From Prochlorococcus marinus CUG1438 (GTDB taxonomy: Bacteria > Cyanobacteriota > Cyanobacteriia > PCC-6307 > Cyanobiaceae): a DNA stretch of 64,000 bases. The stretch covers positions 248,001 to 312,000 of the forward strand of contig JAEPLS010000002.1 in NCBI GenBank assembly GCA_017644325.1, read 5' to 3'. Positions 39,466 to 47,750 of the stretch are shown here, one piece after another. Every line of letters starts with the position of its first letter. The first letter of the stretch is position 1. The notes beneath the pieces are model-generated. The model had not been told where the DNA came from. It made no database searches and saw only the letters and a list, made by a program, of their open reading frames with translations. The translations under genes were made by a program, and so were the position numbers.

Positions 39466-39690
39466 ATGATAATCTCCCTAAATACAACTTTAGATCTCAA
39501 AATTTTCAGTCCTAATGAACCTTTAGGAATATTAATACTTTTTTTGGGACTAATATTTACTGGGATGATTTTTTACATAATTTATGCTGTCAGTACGAAT
39601 AAAGAATCATTAGAGGATAAAAAAATAAGAACTAAAAAGGAGTCCATTCAACAAGAAAAAATTGGCAAATTATTTCCTAAGAAAAAATAA
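39466..39690 (+). CDS. Small membrane protein, 74 residues
   Basis: ATG at 39466 (a TTG sits one codon before). One helix at about 20-40 (GILILFLGLIFTGMIFYIIY), then a lysine-rich cytoplasmic tail ending KLFPKKK. No family recognised. It follows the previous gene by 36 bp. The 204-bp gap after it holds only a 16-codon ORF. Confidence 0.55.
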   Translation: MIISLNTTLDLKIFSPNEPLGILILFLGLIFTGMIFYIIYAVSTNKESLEDKKIRTKKESIQQEKIGKLFPKKK

Positions 39691-39894
39691 ATATATTTAT
39701 TTTTTTATTAATAAAAATATATTTTTGTCAATAATCGTAGTGGGATCTAAAAACATTAATTTAGTTCTTTAAAGACAAACACTAATGACCATAACTACAA
39801 AATTTTCATCAGAAAATTTATTTTTCTTTAAATAAAGTAAAAAGATTCTCATGAATAGCAAAAAATGTTAAAAATGAATAAATGATTTAAGATT

Positions 39895-40398
39895 TTGACG
39901 AATTCCACTCAATATATATACCTCGCTAGTGGAGTAAAGAAAGAAGAAGGTTTTTGGATTGTAGGGATCAAAAATTGTGATGAAAACATTCTGGATGATA
40001 AGAGCCTATTAGATTGCCATAGAAAAGAATTAATAGGTAGTGAATCAGCAAAAAATATTCTTTTCGCTATTGATTTGAACATAAATAATTTGTTCAATGA
40101 ACTAAGAAATAAAAATTATTTAATTGAAAGACCTTCAATTGGAATTTCTTTAGATATACCACTAGATATCTTGGAAAGTATTTTTGATTTTTGGTTAGAT
40201 ATTTATAAACAACAAGAAGCATGGGAAACTTGCATAGGCCTTCTTAAAATTAGAAAAAGAATTTCCCTAAAAAATCTAATTGATAGCGAAAGCTTAAAAG
40301 GAAATTCTAAAAAATGGGCCTTAAAAATCGAAAATTTACACTCATACATACCTAATTCCCATAGAGTTGAAAAGCTAAATGACCCTATGTGGAAATAA
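39895..40398 (+). CDS. Conserved hypothetical protein, 167 residues
   Basis: Starts at TTG 39895. Soluble, with no membrane helix. Regions of note: SGVKKEEGFWIVGIKNCDEN near the N-terminus, IDLNINNLFNELRNKN in the middle, and a basic C-terminus. No recognised domain. It is 75 bp upstream of the small gene at 40473 that leads into the salvage-like pair. Confidence 0.55.
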   Translation: MTNSTQYIYLASGVKKEEGFWIVGIKNCDENILDDKSLLDCHRKELIGSESAKNILFAIDLNINNLFNELRNKNYLIERPSIGISLDIPLDILESIFDFWLDIYKQQEAWETCIGLLKIRKRISLKNLIDSESLKGNSKKWALKIENLHSYIPNSHRVEKLNDPMWK

Positions 40399-40472
40399 TT
40401 TCATTTTTAATTAATCAATATATTTACTTCGCATGAAAATTAAGTAAAAATAAAATTATCTAATAAATTAAC

Positions 40473-40658
40473 ATGAATAAATCATATTCTTTCAGTCAAG
40501 AACAAATGAACGGGATTGTAGAGGATACTTATGCCAACATAATAAAAGAATGTGAAAATTTAAAAAAAAATACTAATTGCCCAAATGAGCAAATAGTAGC
40601 GCTTTTGAGTGTAATTGCATCAAATTTCACAAACATAACTGACAAAACCAAAAATTAA
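40473..40658 (+). CDS. Small helical protein upstream of a phosphoribosyltransferase
   Basis: 61 residues, all-helical prediction, soluble: NKSYSFSQEQMNGIVEDTY and two cysteines (ECENLKK, TNCPNEQ). It ends 1 bp before the phosphoribosyltransferase start, so the three genes 40473-41510 form one tight unit. No family recognised. Confidence 0.55.
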   Translation: MNKSYSFSQEQMNGIVEDTYANIIKECENLKKNTNCPNEQIVALLSVIASNFTNITDKTKN

Positions 40659-40659
40659 G

Positions 40660-41055
40660 ATGATAAATTATTTTACTTGGAGTGAATTTGATGAAAGCGT
40701 AGAATATATTGCCAATAAATGTAAGTTTTTAGAACTTTCTGGAATATATGGTGTTCCTCGTGGTGGCTTATGTCTTGCTGTAGCACTTAGTCATAAATTA
40801 AAAATAAATTTAATTTCAAAACCAATAAAAAATTCCCTAATAGTAGATGATATTTATGAAACTGGTTTTACATTAAATACCTTCAAAAATATTGAGGGAG
40901 CAATGTTTTTTGTATTATTTAGTAAAATAAAACCTACTTGGTGGAATACTGTATTTATATCTAGAAAAAATGAATGGATAGTTTTTCCGTGGGAAAACAC
41001 TTTGAATGCACAAAATGACCAAAAAGAGTACCTAAAAAAAAGAGGTTTAACTTGA
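40660..41055 (+). CDS. Phosphoribosyltransferase-like protein
   Basis: 131 residues with the PRPP-binding motif LIVDDIYETGFTL (D63, D64, E67-T-G) and an upstream GVPRGGLCLAVAL loop, the two marks of type I phosphoribosyltransferases. It is shorter than orotate or adenine enzymes, lacks an obvious base-specific hood, and has an unusual aromatic stretch (KPTWWNTVFISRKNEW). Base substrate unknown. The stop overlaps the next start (TTGA), coupling it with a nucleoside deoxyribosyltransferase. Confidence 0.75.
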   Translation: MINYFTWSEFDESVEYIANKCKFLELSGIYGVPRGGLCLAVALSHKLKINLISKPIKNSLIVDDIYETGFTLNTFKNIEGAMFFVLFSKIKPTWWNTVFISRKNEWIVFPWENTLNAQNDQKEYLKKRGLT

Positions 41056-41510
41056 AAAAGAAATTATACTTAGCAAATTCATATGGGTTTTCAAAACAAA
41101 CCAAAAAACTCTTATATGAATTTAATAATATTTTCAATGATTTAAATATAGAAGTTTATGAACCTTTTGAGAGGACTCAACAAATATCAAAAAAGGAAGG
41201 AGAATGGGCATATGAACTAGCAAGAAGTAATTTCAATGATCTTAAAAAATGCGATTGTATTTTTGCTATTGTTAATGGAACACCTCCTGATGAAGGGGTG
41301 ATGATTGAATTAGGTATTGCTATTGCTTTAAAAAAGGTAATTTTTTTATTTAGAGATGATTTTAGAAATTGTTCAGATAGCAACGAATACCCATTAAATC
41401 TTATGTTATTTCTTGGATTGCCAAGAGATAATTGGAAAAAATATTATTTTGAATCCTTACAAGATATAAAAAGCAATAAAAAAGGGTTTGTGGAATGGGC
41501 AAAAAAATAG
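41052..41510 (+). CDS. Nucleoside 2-deoxyribosyltransferase family protein
   Basis: 152 residues, TTG start. Family marks: KKLYLANSYGFSKQ at the N-terminus, CDCIFAIVNGTPPDEGVMIE with the catalytic Glu at about residue 86 in DEGVMIELGIA, and a C-terminal helix. The family swaps bases between deoxynucleosides or hydrolyses N-glycosidic bonds (including modified ones). Sits in an operon with a PRPP-using enzyme, which suggests nucleobase salvage or repair of a modified nucleotide; inference only. Confidence 0.8.
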   Translation: MKKKLYLANSYGFSKQTKKLLYEFNNIFNDLNIEVYEPFERTQQISKKEGEWAYELARSNFNDLKKCDCIFAIVNGTPPDEGVMIELGIAIALKKVIFLFRDDFRNCSDSNEYPLNLMLFLGLPRDNWKKYYFESLQDIKSNKKGFVEWAKK

Positions 41511-41567
41511 ACCAAATTAACCTCAAACTCGAGTTAAAATTTTAAATTCAGATTAACTCTGATAGGA

Positions 41568-41576
41568 TGTTATAAT
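41568..41576 (+). promoter_or_regulatory. Candidate extended -10 of rpsU
   Basis: TGTTATAAT: a perfect -10 with a TGn extension, 19 bp upstream of the rpsU start, giving a short leader of about 12 nt. No strong -35 is seen. Confidence 0.45.
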
Positions 41577-41595
41577 TAATTTTATTTAAAGAATT

Positions 41596-41772
41596 TTGAC
41601 ACAAGTTACAGTTGGAGAAAACGAGGGGATTGAATCTGCCCTTAGAAGATTTAAAAGACAAGTATCTAAATCGGGAATTTTTGCAGATTTAAAAAGACTT
41701 AGACATCATGAAACTCCAATTGAAAAGTATAAAAGAAAGTTACAGCAAAGAAGAAAAGCAAGAAGAAGGTAG
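41596..41772 (+). CDS. rpsU: Ribosomal protein S21
   Basis: 58 residues from a TTG start: [20 protein letters not shown], then [16 protein letters not shown] and a very basic end ([13 protein letters not shown]). This is a complete bacterial S21, a small-subunit protein that helps mRNA binding near the anti-Shine-Dalgarno end. Followed by a probable terminator. Confidence 0.95.
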
Positions 41773-41790
41773 GTTTAATCTCTACTTATA

Positions 41791-41816
41791 AGAAGAGAAA
41801 AAACTCTTTTTTATTT
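41791..41816 (+). terminator. Probable intrinsic terminator of rpsU
   Basis: Stem AAGAG / CTCTT with a six-A loop and a run of T. The stem is short and A/T-rich, so support is moderate; location 19 bp after the rpsU stop fits. Confidence 0.5.
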
Positions 41817-41845
41817 ACTTTTACAGACTAAAATCAGATATTAAA

Positions 41846-42202
41846 TTATTTAAGCTTCTTTAACTTTTTAACAAGATTTATTCCAACTCCTGATACTGCA
41901 AGAAGTTCTTTTTCATCTGCAGCAATAACAGATTTGGTCGTTTTAAAACCAGCTTCATACAAAGCCTTAGCACTTTTAACTCCTACACCTGGAAGTGTAG
42001 CCAAGGTTTCAATATTCTTCTTTGAATTAGCTGTTTTTGTTTTTGTTTTTGTTTTTGTTTTTGTTTTTGTTTTTGCTTTCGTTTTTGTTTTTGAAGATTT
42101 TGCAGACTTAGCAGGTGCTTTTTCTTTCTTTAAAGGAGTTTCAGAGGATACTGCACTTTTAAATAAGATCGATTTTAGTTTACTTAGAAATTTAGTAATC
42201 AT
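41846..42202 (-). CDS. Helix-hairpin-helix protein with Lys-Thr repeat
   Basis: 118 residues. N-terminal segment, then a low-complexity Lys/Thr linker made of KT dipeptides (about residues 38-57), then a helix-hairpin-helix DNA-binding domain with two GVG motifs (ATLPGVGVKSAKAL; LAVSGVGINLVKKL). HhH domains bind DNA non-specifically through the backbone. The basic linker could add DNA affinity. The plus-strand ORF over the same region is a shadow. Function unknown; helicase- or polymerase-like fusions are absent. Confidence 0.75.
   Translation of the reverse strand: MITKFLSKLKSILFKSAVSSETPLKKEKAPAKSAKSSKTKTKAKTKTKTKTKTKTKTANSKKNIETLATLPGVGVKSAKALYEAGFKTTKSVIAADEKELLAVSGVGINLVKKLKKLK
42032..42093. 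repeat. Tandem hexanucleotide repeat (TTTTTG)n
   Basis: About ten 6-bp units, mostly TTTTTG on the plus strand with one altered unit (CTTTCG). On the minus strand they encode the Lys-Thr linker of the HhH protein, and each unit is exactly two codons, so unit-number changes keep the frame. Confidence 0.9.
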
Positions 42203-42475
42203 TTAAATATTTAAGTAATAAAATTAAACTTCAATTTTAATATATTATCAAATTCCGAGAGGAATTAATTAAAAAAATATAAATAATTGAATAAAGTTAA
42301 TTTATTTACATTTATATAAAGACACATATTTAATATTAATGCAAGCTTAAAAGCCATCGCGAACGATTTTAAATTAATCTATTTATATTAAGCAAAGGGA
42401 AAAATCAACTTTTTAAAATCAAAAGTATCTACGAATAGTAAAATTAGGATATTAATAGATTGAAGAAAATAAGAA

Positions 42476-43069
42476 ATGAAACTTATATTTATAAGCGGCC
42501 CTTCTGGTAGTGGTAAGACAACGTTATCAAAAAAAATAATCGAAAAAGTTAAAAATGGTATTGTTTTAAGTACCGATAATTACTATAAAACAGGGTTATT
42601 AAGTAAATTATTATCAAAATTCATAGAAGGTTATTTTGATAGAGACATAAGTTTTAACTATAGACTATTTAAAAAAGACTTTTATTATATTGTGAAAAAT
42701 GGAATTTCAAAATATGAGCGTTCTTATGATTTCAAAAAGAAAAAAATAGAAAATTTCTACAACGATACGAATAATATTAATTTTTTAATTATCGAGGGTA
42801 TTTTTGCCAAAGAATTATCAACCACTTTACATAATCAAAACTATTTTCTTTTGGAATTAAAAATCAGTAAAAATGAGTGCATGAAAAGAGTTCTTAAAAG
42901 GGACTTTAAAGAAAGGGGAAAGGCAGTAAAAATAGCTAAAAATGATTTTATAAAATCGTGGGATATTTATTACAAGAAATCTAAAAATAGTTGTATAAAA
43001 AATAAAAATGTATTCATTATTACTAGAAATACTAATATTGAACAAATACTTAAAAAATTGTTTGATTAA
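42476..43069 (+). CDS. Uridine kinase-like P-loop protein
   Basis: 197 residues. Walker A FISGPSGSGKTTLSKKI at residues 4-20, and a uridine kinase-like order: LSTDNYYK (nucleoside/base pocket), NFLIIEGIFA (Walker B area), and a basic KRVLKRDFKERGKA lid. It is close to the uridine kinase / phosphoribulokinase superfamily but substrate is not clear. Convergent overlap of 4 bp with the FAD oxidoreductase. The 273 bp before it hold no supported gene. Confidence 0.75.
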   Translation: MKLIFISGPSGSGKTTLSKKIIEKVKNGIVLSTDNYYKTGLLSKLLSKFIEGYFDRDISFNYRLFKKDFYYIVKNGISKYERSYDFKKKKIENFYNDTNNINFLIIEGIFAKELSTTLHNQNYFLLELKISKNECMKRVLKRDFKERGKAVKIAKNDFIKSWDIYYKKSKNSCIKNKNVFIITRNTNIEQILKKLFD

Positions 43070-44223
43070 TTTTTAAAAATTTTAGCTAGTGTTAAAGCAC
43101 TTAAAATTGAGCCTTCAATCCGACCAAATCCGCAACCTTCAAACCAATCTCCGCAAAATCCAATTTTATATTTTCTACTAAATTGTAAAGATAATGGGAC
43201 GGGATATCCAGAAGGTTGTGAAGCTCTCCATTTCATAATAGATATATTCTCATTGCAAGTTAATTGATTAACTAAAGAATTCCCCTCAAACAATTCATTA
43301 AAATTTTTAAATAATTTTTGTTTAATTAAGACTTCGTCTTTTGTATTTATACAAGAATTAACAAATTCTATATTTTTTGAATGTACTACTATTCCTAGCT
43401 TATTATTTTCGTGAAGTTCGAAAATAACTCGTTCAAATTTATATTTATCTTCTAGATTTTTTCTTAAATAAAAATACCTATTTTTTTTTGAATAAAAATC
43501 TTTATAACTATAATTCTTATTTGTATAAATTAAAAAAGTCATCCTTGGAATAAAAGTTTGTTTATCTAGAAAGTTTATAAGGGAATCAATTTTTTTATCA
43601 TTATTTTTTGGAATAGCCTTCCTAAGAGGAATTTGATTTAAATTTAATATTTTTATTGATCTTTTATGTAATAACAAATTACTTGAACAGATAAGATAAT
43701 TAGATTTAAAGATTTCTCCATTTTTAGATATTAATGTCCATTCATCGTTGTAAAATTGCAAATCAAGTATTAAAGTTTCAAAATAAAAATCAATCTTCCG
43801 ATTTAAGTTATTTCGATCAATTATCTTTTCAGATAATTCACTCATAGAAGACAAAGAAATATAATTAACACCACAACAAAATTCATTTTTTTTTATTAAT
43901 TCTGAATTAGAAAACTCACCTAAAGAAAATAATTCTGAATCATCAATTTTAATTAATTTATTTTCCAATAATTCATTAATAAAACTTTTTAATAAAATAT
44001 TATTCTTGCTATTAACTATATTTAAATTAGGAGAACCGTGGTTTAGTTTCCATCCTTCAAATTTTTTACTTTTTCTTGTGCTTGACCTCCCTCCAAGTCC
44101 ACGCCCAACTTCAATTAATGCTACTTTTTTTAAAATATTATTTTCAAGATATTTTGAAGCAAAAACACATGCAGAAATTCCTCCACCAATTATCAATAAG
44201 TCATATTTTAAAGCACTTTTCAT
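43066..44223 (-). CDS. FAD-dependent oxidoreductase, renalase/amine-oxidase-like
   Basis: 385 residues. FAD dinucleotide motif LLIIGGGISACVFASKYLE with the RGLGGRSSTR flavin loop at the N-terminus, and the C-terminal FAD motif IGFCGDWFEGCGFGRIEG, as in renalase-like NAD(P)/FAD proteins of cyanobacteria. Substrate unknown. It follows the TIM-barrel gene at 44244 by 20 bp on the same strand, so the two may act in one small pathway. Confidence 0.8.
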   Translation of the reverse strand: MKSALKYDLLIIGGGISACVFASKYLENNILKKVALIEVGRGLGGRSSTRKSKKFEGWKLNHGSPNLNIVNSKNNILLKSFINELLENKLIKIDDSELFSLGEFSNSELIKKNEFCCGVNYISLSSMSELSEKIIDRNNLNRKIDFYFETLILDLQFYNDEWTLISKNGEIFKSNYLICSSNLLLHKRSIKILNLNQIPLRKAIPKNNDKKIDSLINFLDKQTFIPRMTFLIYTNKNYSYKDFYSKKNRYFYLRKNLEDKYKFERVIFELHENNKLGIVVHSKNIEFVNSCINTKDEVLIKQKLFKNFNELFEGNSLVNQLTCNENISIMKWRASQPSGYPVPLSLQFSRKYKIGFCGDWFEGCGFGRIEGSILSALTLAKIFKN

Positions 44224-44243
44224 AACTCTGAAATTAATGGGAA

Positions 44244-45050
44244 TTATCTTACATTTTCTAAAAAACTATAAACTGAGTTAAGTTTTTCAGAGGATGTAAA
44301 ATCAGTTTCAATAACAGGAGTGATATTGTTATTTTTATAGAAACAAACTAAATCTCTTGTGAAATCATAAAAATCTCCTAGAGAAGATAAACACTTTTCT
44401 GAGATATGAACCCCTTTCCAAGGACGAAATTTAAACCTAGCAATAAATTGTTTTGAAGGGATTAATAAACTTCCAAATAGATTTAATTTTTGAAATTTTG
44501 GTGTGTTCTTAAGATAATTCAATTCACTATTAAGCACATTAATATCTGTTCCATATTGAAACCAAATTGAATTTACTAATCCTGAAGAAAATTTTCTATC
44601 AAATCTATCTCTTTCTGAAAATACATCATAGTATTTTTTTAGGTAGGGATTATAGGCTACACCTAATTTAACTTTTATATCTTTTTCTCTTTTTATATAA
44701 CTTAAAACATTAATTGTATCAAAGTTTTTTTTCTTATTTGATCCTGATACAAGAAGAATATCATAATTTCTATTTGAATAAGAATTTTTTAAAAAATCTA
44801 AAAATTCTTTATATGATTTTTCTGTGTTTTTAGAGTATTGATGATAAAGACTATAATGATAAGTTACATTCAATTCTTGGAAGTTCTTTGATATATATTT
44901 GATAGTCGAGTTAAACAAATCCTTTTTAATAGGATCCTTGCAGGGAATATTAATGTTTCTTATTTTATTAAATTTGCAAAAATTTAGCTTATTTTCTAAC
45001 TGAGAAATATTTTTAAATGTCAATTCAAATCTTAAATTATTAATCATCAA
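44244..45050 (-). CDS. TIM-barrel protein, possibly MTHFR-like
   Basis: 268 residues, no signal peptide, alternating strand/helix pattern. Segments resembling methylenetetrahydrofolate reductase: an LNVTYHYSL strand, YDILLVSGSNKKKNFDT, VKLGVAYNPYLKKYYDV, an SIWFQYGTDINV strand and KLNLFGSLLIPSKQ. FAD-binding residues cannot be verified, so this is a weak call; alternatively an unrelated TIM-barrel. It lies next to an FAD oxidoreductase. Confidence 0.45.
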   Translation of the reverse strand: MMINNLRFELTFKNISQLENKLNFCKFNKIRNINIPCKDPIKKDLFNSTIKYISKNFQELNVTYHYSLYHQYSKNTEKSYKEFLDFLKNSYSNRNYDILLVSGSNKKKNFDTINVLSYIKREKDIKVKLGVAYNPYLKKYYDVFSERDRFDRKFSSGLVNSIWFQYGTDINVLNSELNYLKNTPKFQKLNLFGSLLIPSKQFIARFKFRPWKGVHISEKCLSSLGDFYDFTRDLVCFYKNNNITPVIETDFTSSEKLNSVYSFLENVR

Positions 45051-45077
45051 TTATGGTGTAAATGCGTTACGTAAATA

Positions 45078-45311
45078 TTAACGAAAACATGCATCAGCTA
45101 CGATACGTATTTTTGAGGGCATACTTTCATTCTTACTCTTAATAAAATAGCTAGGAGAAATCTCTAATAAGGCTTTTATAGAAATTTTATCTTCTACTGA
45201 TTTTCCAAGAACCTCATTGAAACATCTCCAGTTCTTTAAAGTTAATATTCCAGGCCAAGATAAATAAAGACCTGCAAAAATCCCTGAAAATAGAAACAAA
45301 AAATATTTCAT
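45078..45311 (-). CDS. Small secreted or anchored protein
   Basis: 77 residues using the ATG at 45311 (an upstream in-frame start at 45332 adds seven residues before it). A signal-like segment (KYFLFLFSGIFAGLYLSW) is followed by a soluble part with NWRCFNEVLGKS and VADACFR, two cysteines that could pair. Unrecognised. It leads the minus-strand group 45311-43066. Confidence 0.55.
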   Translation of the reverse strand: MKYFLFLFSGIFAGLYLSWPGILTLKNWRCFNEVLGKSVEDKISIKALLEISPSYFIKSKNESMPSKIRIVADACFR

Positions 45312-45470
45312 ATTAAAAAATAATATGCTCAAATAATATAATTAAAACGCAAATCAACAAGTTAAAAAGGAAATATTTAATTAATTTCTACGTTTTTATC
45401 AAATCACATAACCATAAAATGTTTTGATGAACTCGAGAGGTTAGAATGTTTAAAAAGTATTTTAAAGAAT

Positions 45471-45875
45471 ATGGCAAGCCAAGATTATCTAATTGCAATA
45501 GCATTAATAGAGCAAAACCTAATAAGAGCAATGCCACTTGGAGGAAAAGAAATTAAAGATAATTTAGAGGAGCCAGAAAATTTCAAGAAACTTGGAGGGG
45601 AGGTAATTCTAAATCTTCTTCTTAGAGTTTTTCAAAGGAGTGATGAGGGAGCTTTGAAAAGAGCCTCTGAAGATAGAGGCTTACTTTTGGTGCATATGCA
45701 TCCTAAAAGAATGCAGAAAGAACTTCCATTTATTAAATCTGAATGGATAAGAGACGGGGACACACAACAATTTTTAAAATACCTTGGGAATCTATCTAAA
45801 GAAGTATGGACAGCATCATTTGTAAAGTACAAAGGAATTGAATTTACATCCATCTCAAAAAATGAAGAGATCTAA
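45471..45875 (+). CDS. Conserved hypothetical protein, 134 residues
   Basis: Soluble, mainly helical. Notable segments: LIAIALIEQNLIRAMPLGG, GEVILNLLLRVFQRSDEGAL, LLLVHMHPKRM and KYLGNLSKEVWTASF. No known domain recognised. Likely cyanobacteria-specific. Starts at ATG 45471, single gene between divergent and convergent neighbours. Confidence 0.6.
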   Translation: MASQDYLIAIALIEQNLIRAMPLGGKEIKDNLEEPENFKKLGGEVILNLLLRVFQRSDEGALKRASEDRGLLLVHMHPKRMQKELPFIKSEWIRDGDTQQFLKYLGNLSKEVWTASFVKYKGIEFTSISKNEEI

Positions 45876-45900
45876 AAAATATTTATAAATATTATTTCTT

Positions 45901-46581
45901 TTAAAGGATTACTTTCTTTAAAGTATTTTTTTCTTTAAAAACTCTATAACATTTTTTACCATTACCGAAATCTATTGAGAAATATTCAACATTATTTTTG
46001 ATATGTAGGGCACAATTGCCCTCAATACAAATACAGGATTTAATAATTTCACTATTAATAACCTTATTAACATAAGGTTCCCTTTCTATTTCTTCATCGA
46101 AATGTGGACAAGCTATACCATCAACAATTCCCAAGCAGTCTATAATCGCCAATTTTTTTGCAAAAGAATCAGTTATTCCTTTATCAAACCAACAAATAGC
46201 TCCAGCACTTACACCACTCAATACAATTCCTTTTTCATAAGCACTTTGTAAGATTTCGGGTAAATTCCATTCTTTCCAAACTGCTAACATACTTTTTGTA
46301 TTTCCTCCTCCAACATAAATAATATCCTGAGTTAAAACTTTCTCTTTTAAGTTCTCTGTTCTAGAGAAAAAATCAATATGGCTGGGTATACAGTTAAGCT
46401 TAGAAAATGCTCTGTAAAAATTTAGTTTATATAAATCACTGTCGCCAGAAGCTGTCGGGATAAAGCAAATTTTTGGTCTTTTTTTACTAATTAAAGAAAT
46501 TATATATTTTTCAATTTCAAGTGTTCCTAAAGAACGGCCGAACCCACCTCCCCCAATTGCGATTATATTTTTACTAACCAT
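45901..46581 (-). CDS. Peptidase E family protein (MEROPS S51)
   Basis: 226 residues from the ATG at 46581. The S51 family signatures are present: glycine-rich IGGGGFGRSLGTLEIEKY, VGGGNTKSMLAVW and the nucleophile-elbow serine in LSGVSAGAICWFD. Family members are dipeptidase E (Asp-X) and cyanophycinase. Prochlorococcus generally lacks cyanophycin, so peptidase E-like action is more plausible, but the substrate is not provable from sequence. Confidence 0.85.
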   Translation of the reverse strand: MVSKNIIAIGGGGFGRSLGTLEIEKYIISLISKKRPKICFIPTASGDSDLYKLNFYRAFSKLNCIPSHIDFFSRTENLKEKVLTQDIIYVGGGNTKSMLAVWKEWNLPEILQSAYEKGIVLSGVSAGAICWFDKGITDSFAKKLAIIDCLGIVDGIACPHFDEEIEREPYVNKVINSEIIKSCICIEGNCALHIKNNVEYFSIDFGNGKKCYRVFKEKNTLKKVIL

Positions 46582-46601
46582 ATTAAACAAATGAATTGTT
46601 T

Positions 46602-47078
46602 ATGAATTTAAGACAAATTACCATTAAAGATCAACTTGAATTAAAAAAGGTTTATTTTGATTCAATTCAATCAATAGATGAAAAAATATATAGTAAAGAA
46701 CAAAAAAGGGCTTGGTCAAGCCAAGCCTGGGACAATCCAATATTTGAGAAGTCAGTCAATCATGGAAAAGGATGGCTTTTAAGCGAAGAGGGAATAATTA
46801 TTGCTTTTGCCACTAGATACCCCAAAAATAGAATTGCTTTATTTTACTGTAAAGGTAAATTCCAGAGAAAAGGTTGCGGTTCTATGTTACTTAATAAAAT
46901 TGAAGATGATGCGAAAAGAGAGGGTTTAAATTTGCTTTCAACTGAAGCTAGCTTGATAAGCTATAAATTATTTCTTAAAAATGACTGGGAAATAATTCGT
47001 AAAGAAAAAGTAACTATAAATAATAATCTTTTTGAAAGATATAAAATGACTAAAATTATAAATCAAATAAATGTTTAA
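46602..47078 (+). CDS. GNAT-family N-acetyltransferase
   Basis: 158 residues from the ATG at 46602. GNAT pattern: NLRQITIKDQLELKKVYFDS at the start, the acetyl-CoA loop near KFQRKGCGSMLLNKIED (basic/Gly pattern R-x-x-G-x-G), and the C-terminal FLKNDWEI. The substrate is unknown. Head-to-head with peptidase E, 20 bp apart; the next gene overlaps by 8 bp. Confidence 0.8.
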   Translation: MNLRQITIKDQLELKKVYFDSIQSIDEKIYSKEQKRAWSSQAWDNPIFEKSVNHGKGWLLSEEGIIIAFATRYPKNRIALFYCKGKFQRKGCGSMLLNKIEDDAKREGLNLLSTEASLISYKLFLKNDWEIIRKEKVTINNNLFERYKMTKIINQINV

Positions 47079-47394
47079 AAAGAATAAGGGGATAATTCTG
47101 ATTAAAAGGATGCTAATTTGGTCTTTATATTTTTTTTCAGGATTTATATTGTATTCAAACAAAGGTAGTTTGCATCCTTTTTTAATTTCTTTTTCAAAAA
47201 TTGTTTATCCATTATCTATTTTTTGGGTACAAATAAGAATTAAGAAAAGAACAAAATTAATGCCTATCGATTCTAAAATGACAACTTCCCAATTATGGTT
47301 TAATTTATTACCAGTTTTTGCCTCCTTCTTAACAGTAATTTTTTCTATAACAAATGCGTTATTTTATATTTTTGAAAAATTAATTAACTTTTAA
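47071..47394 (+). CDS. Small membrane protein, 107 residues
   Basis: Two to three hydrophobic segments (about 9-27, 34-50, 70-95) with a basic loop (RIKKRTKLMP). Resembles no family I know. It overlaps the acetyltransferase gene by 8 bp. Confidence 0.5.
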   Translation: MFKKNKGIILIKRMLIWSLYFFSGFILYSNKGSLHPFLISFSKIVYPLSIFWVQIRIKKRTKLMPIDSKMTTSQLWFNLLPVFASFLTVIFSITNALFYIFEKLINF

Positions 47395-47508
47395 CTTTAA
47401 TAAATAACCATTACTTGATTAAATCAGCCATTCTTCTTATAAAAAAATGTAAAGAAATTTGCCTTTTATTTGTATTTGATTAAATTTTAAATAGAGATAA
47501 ATATATTA

Positions 47509-47661
47509 ATGAAAGATTTTTCATTAAGAGGAAATATTAATTTTGAAAATGAAAAAACGGAAATAGAAGATTATGAATTATTCTCTTTAAAAATCACTGA
47601 TAGTCTATATAAGAAAGATATTGGTAAATTTCTAGAGATAATCTCCTCGCATTTTATTTAA
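47509..47661 (+). CDS. Candidate 50-residue soluble protein
   Basis: ATG at 47509: KDFSLRGNINFENEKTEIED, then YELFSLKITDSLYKK and LEIISSHFI. Mixed charge, not hydrophobic, which makes it a more believable coding region than random low-GC sequence. No family recognised and no other support. Confidence 0.4.
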   Translation: MKDFSLRGNINFENEKTEIEDYELFSLKITDSLYKKDIGKFLEIISSHFI

Positions 47662-47750
47662 AAAATATGTCATTTCTGATCTTCAAATTAAAACAGTCTT
47701 ATAAATAAACAAGTTTTTGAAGGATAATAAGCTAAATATAAATAAATCTT

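Noticed and set aside
39784-39834. 16-codon ORF before the 39895 gene
   Set aside because: Too short, no family and no clear ribosome-binding site; could be a remnant or leader but cannot be supported.
41934-42206. Plus-strand ORF over the KT repeat (Phe/Val-rich)
   Set aside because: It is the antisense of the hexanucleotide repeat and the HhH domain; the minus-strand protein has a real domain.
42270-42360. 30-codon minus-strand ORF in the gap 42203-42475
   Set aside because: Low-complexity Leu/Asn/Tyr composition as expected from AT-rich DNA; no supporting signal.
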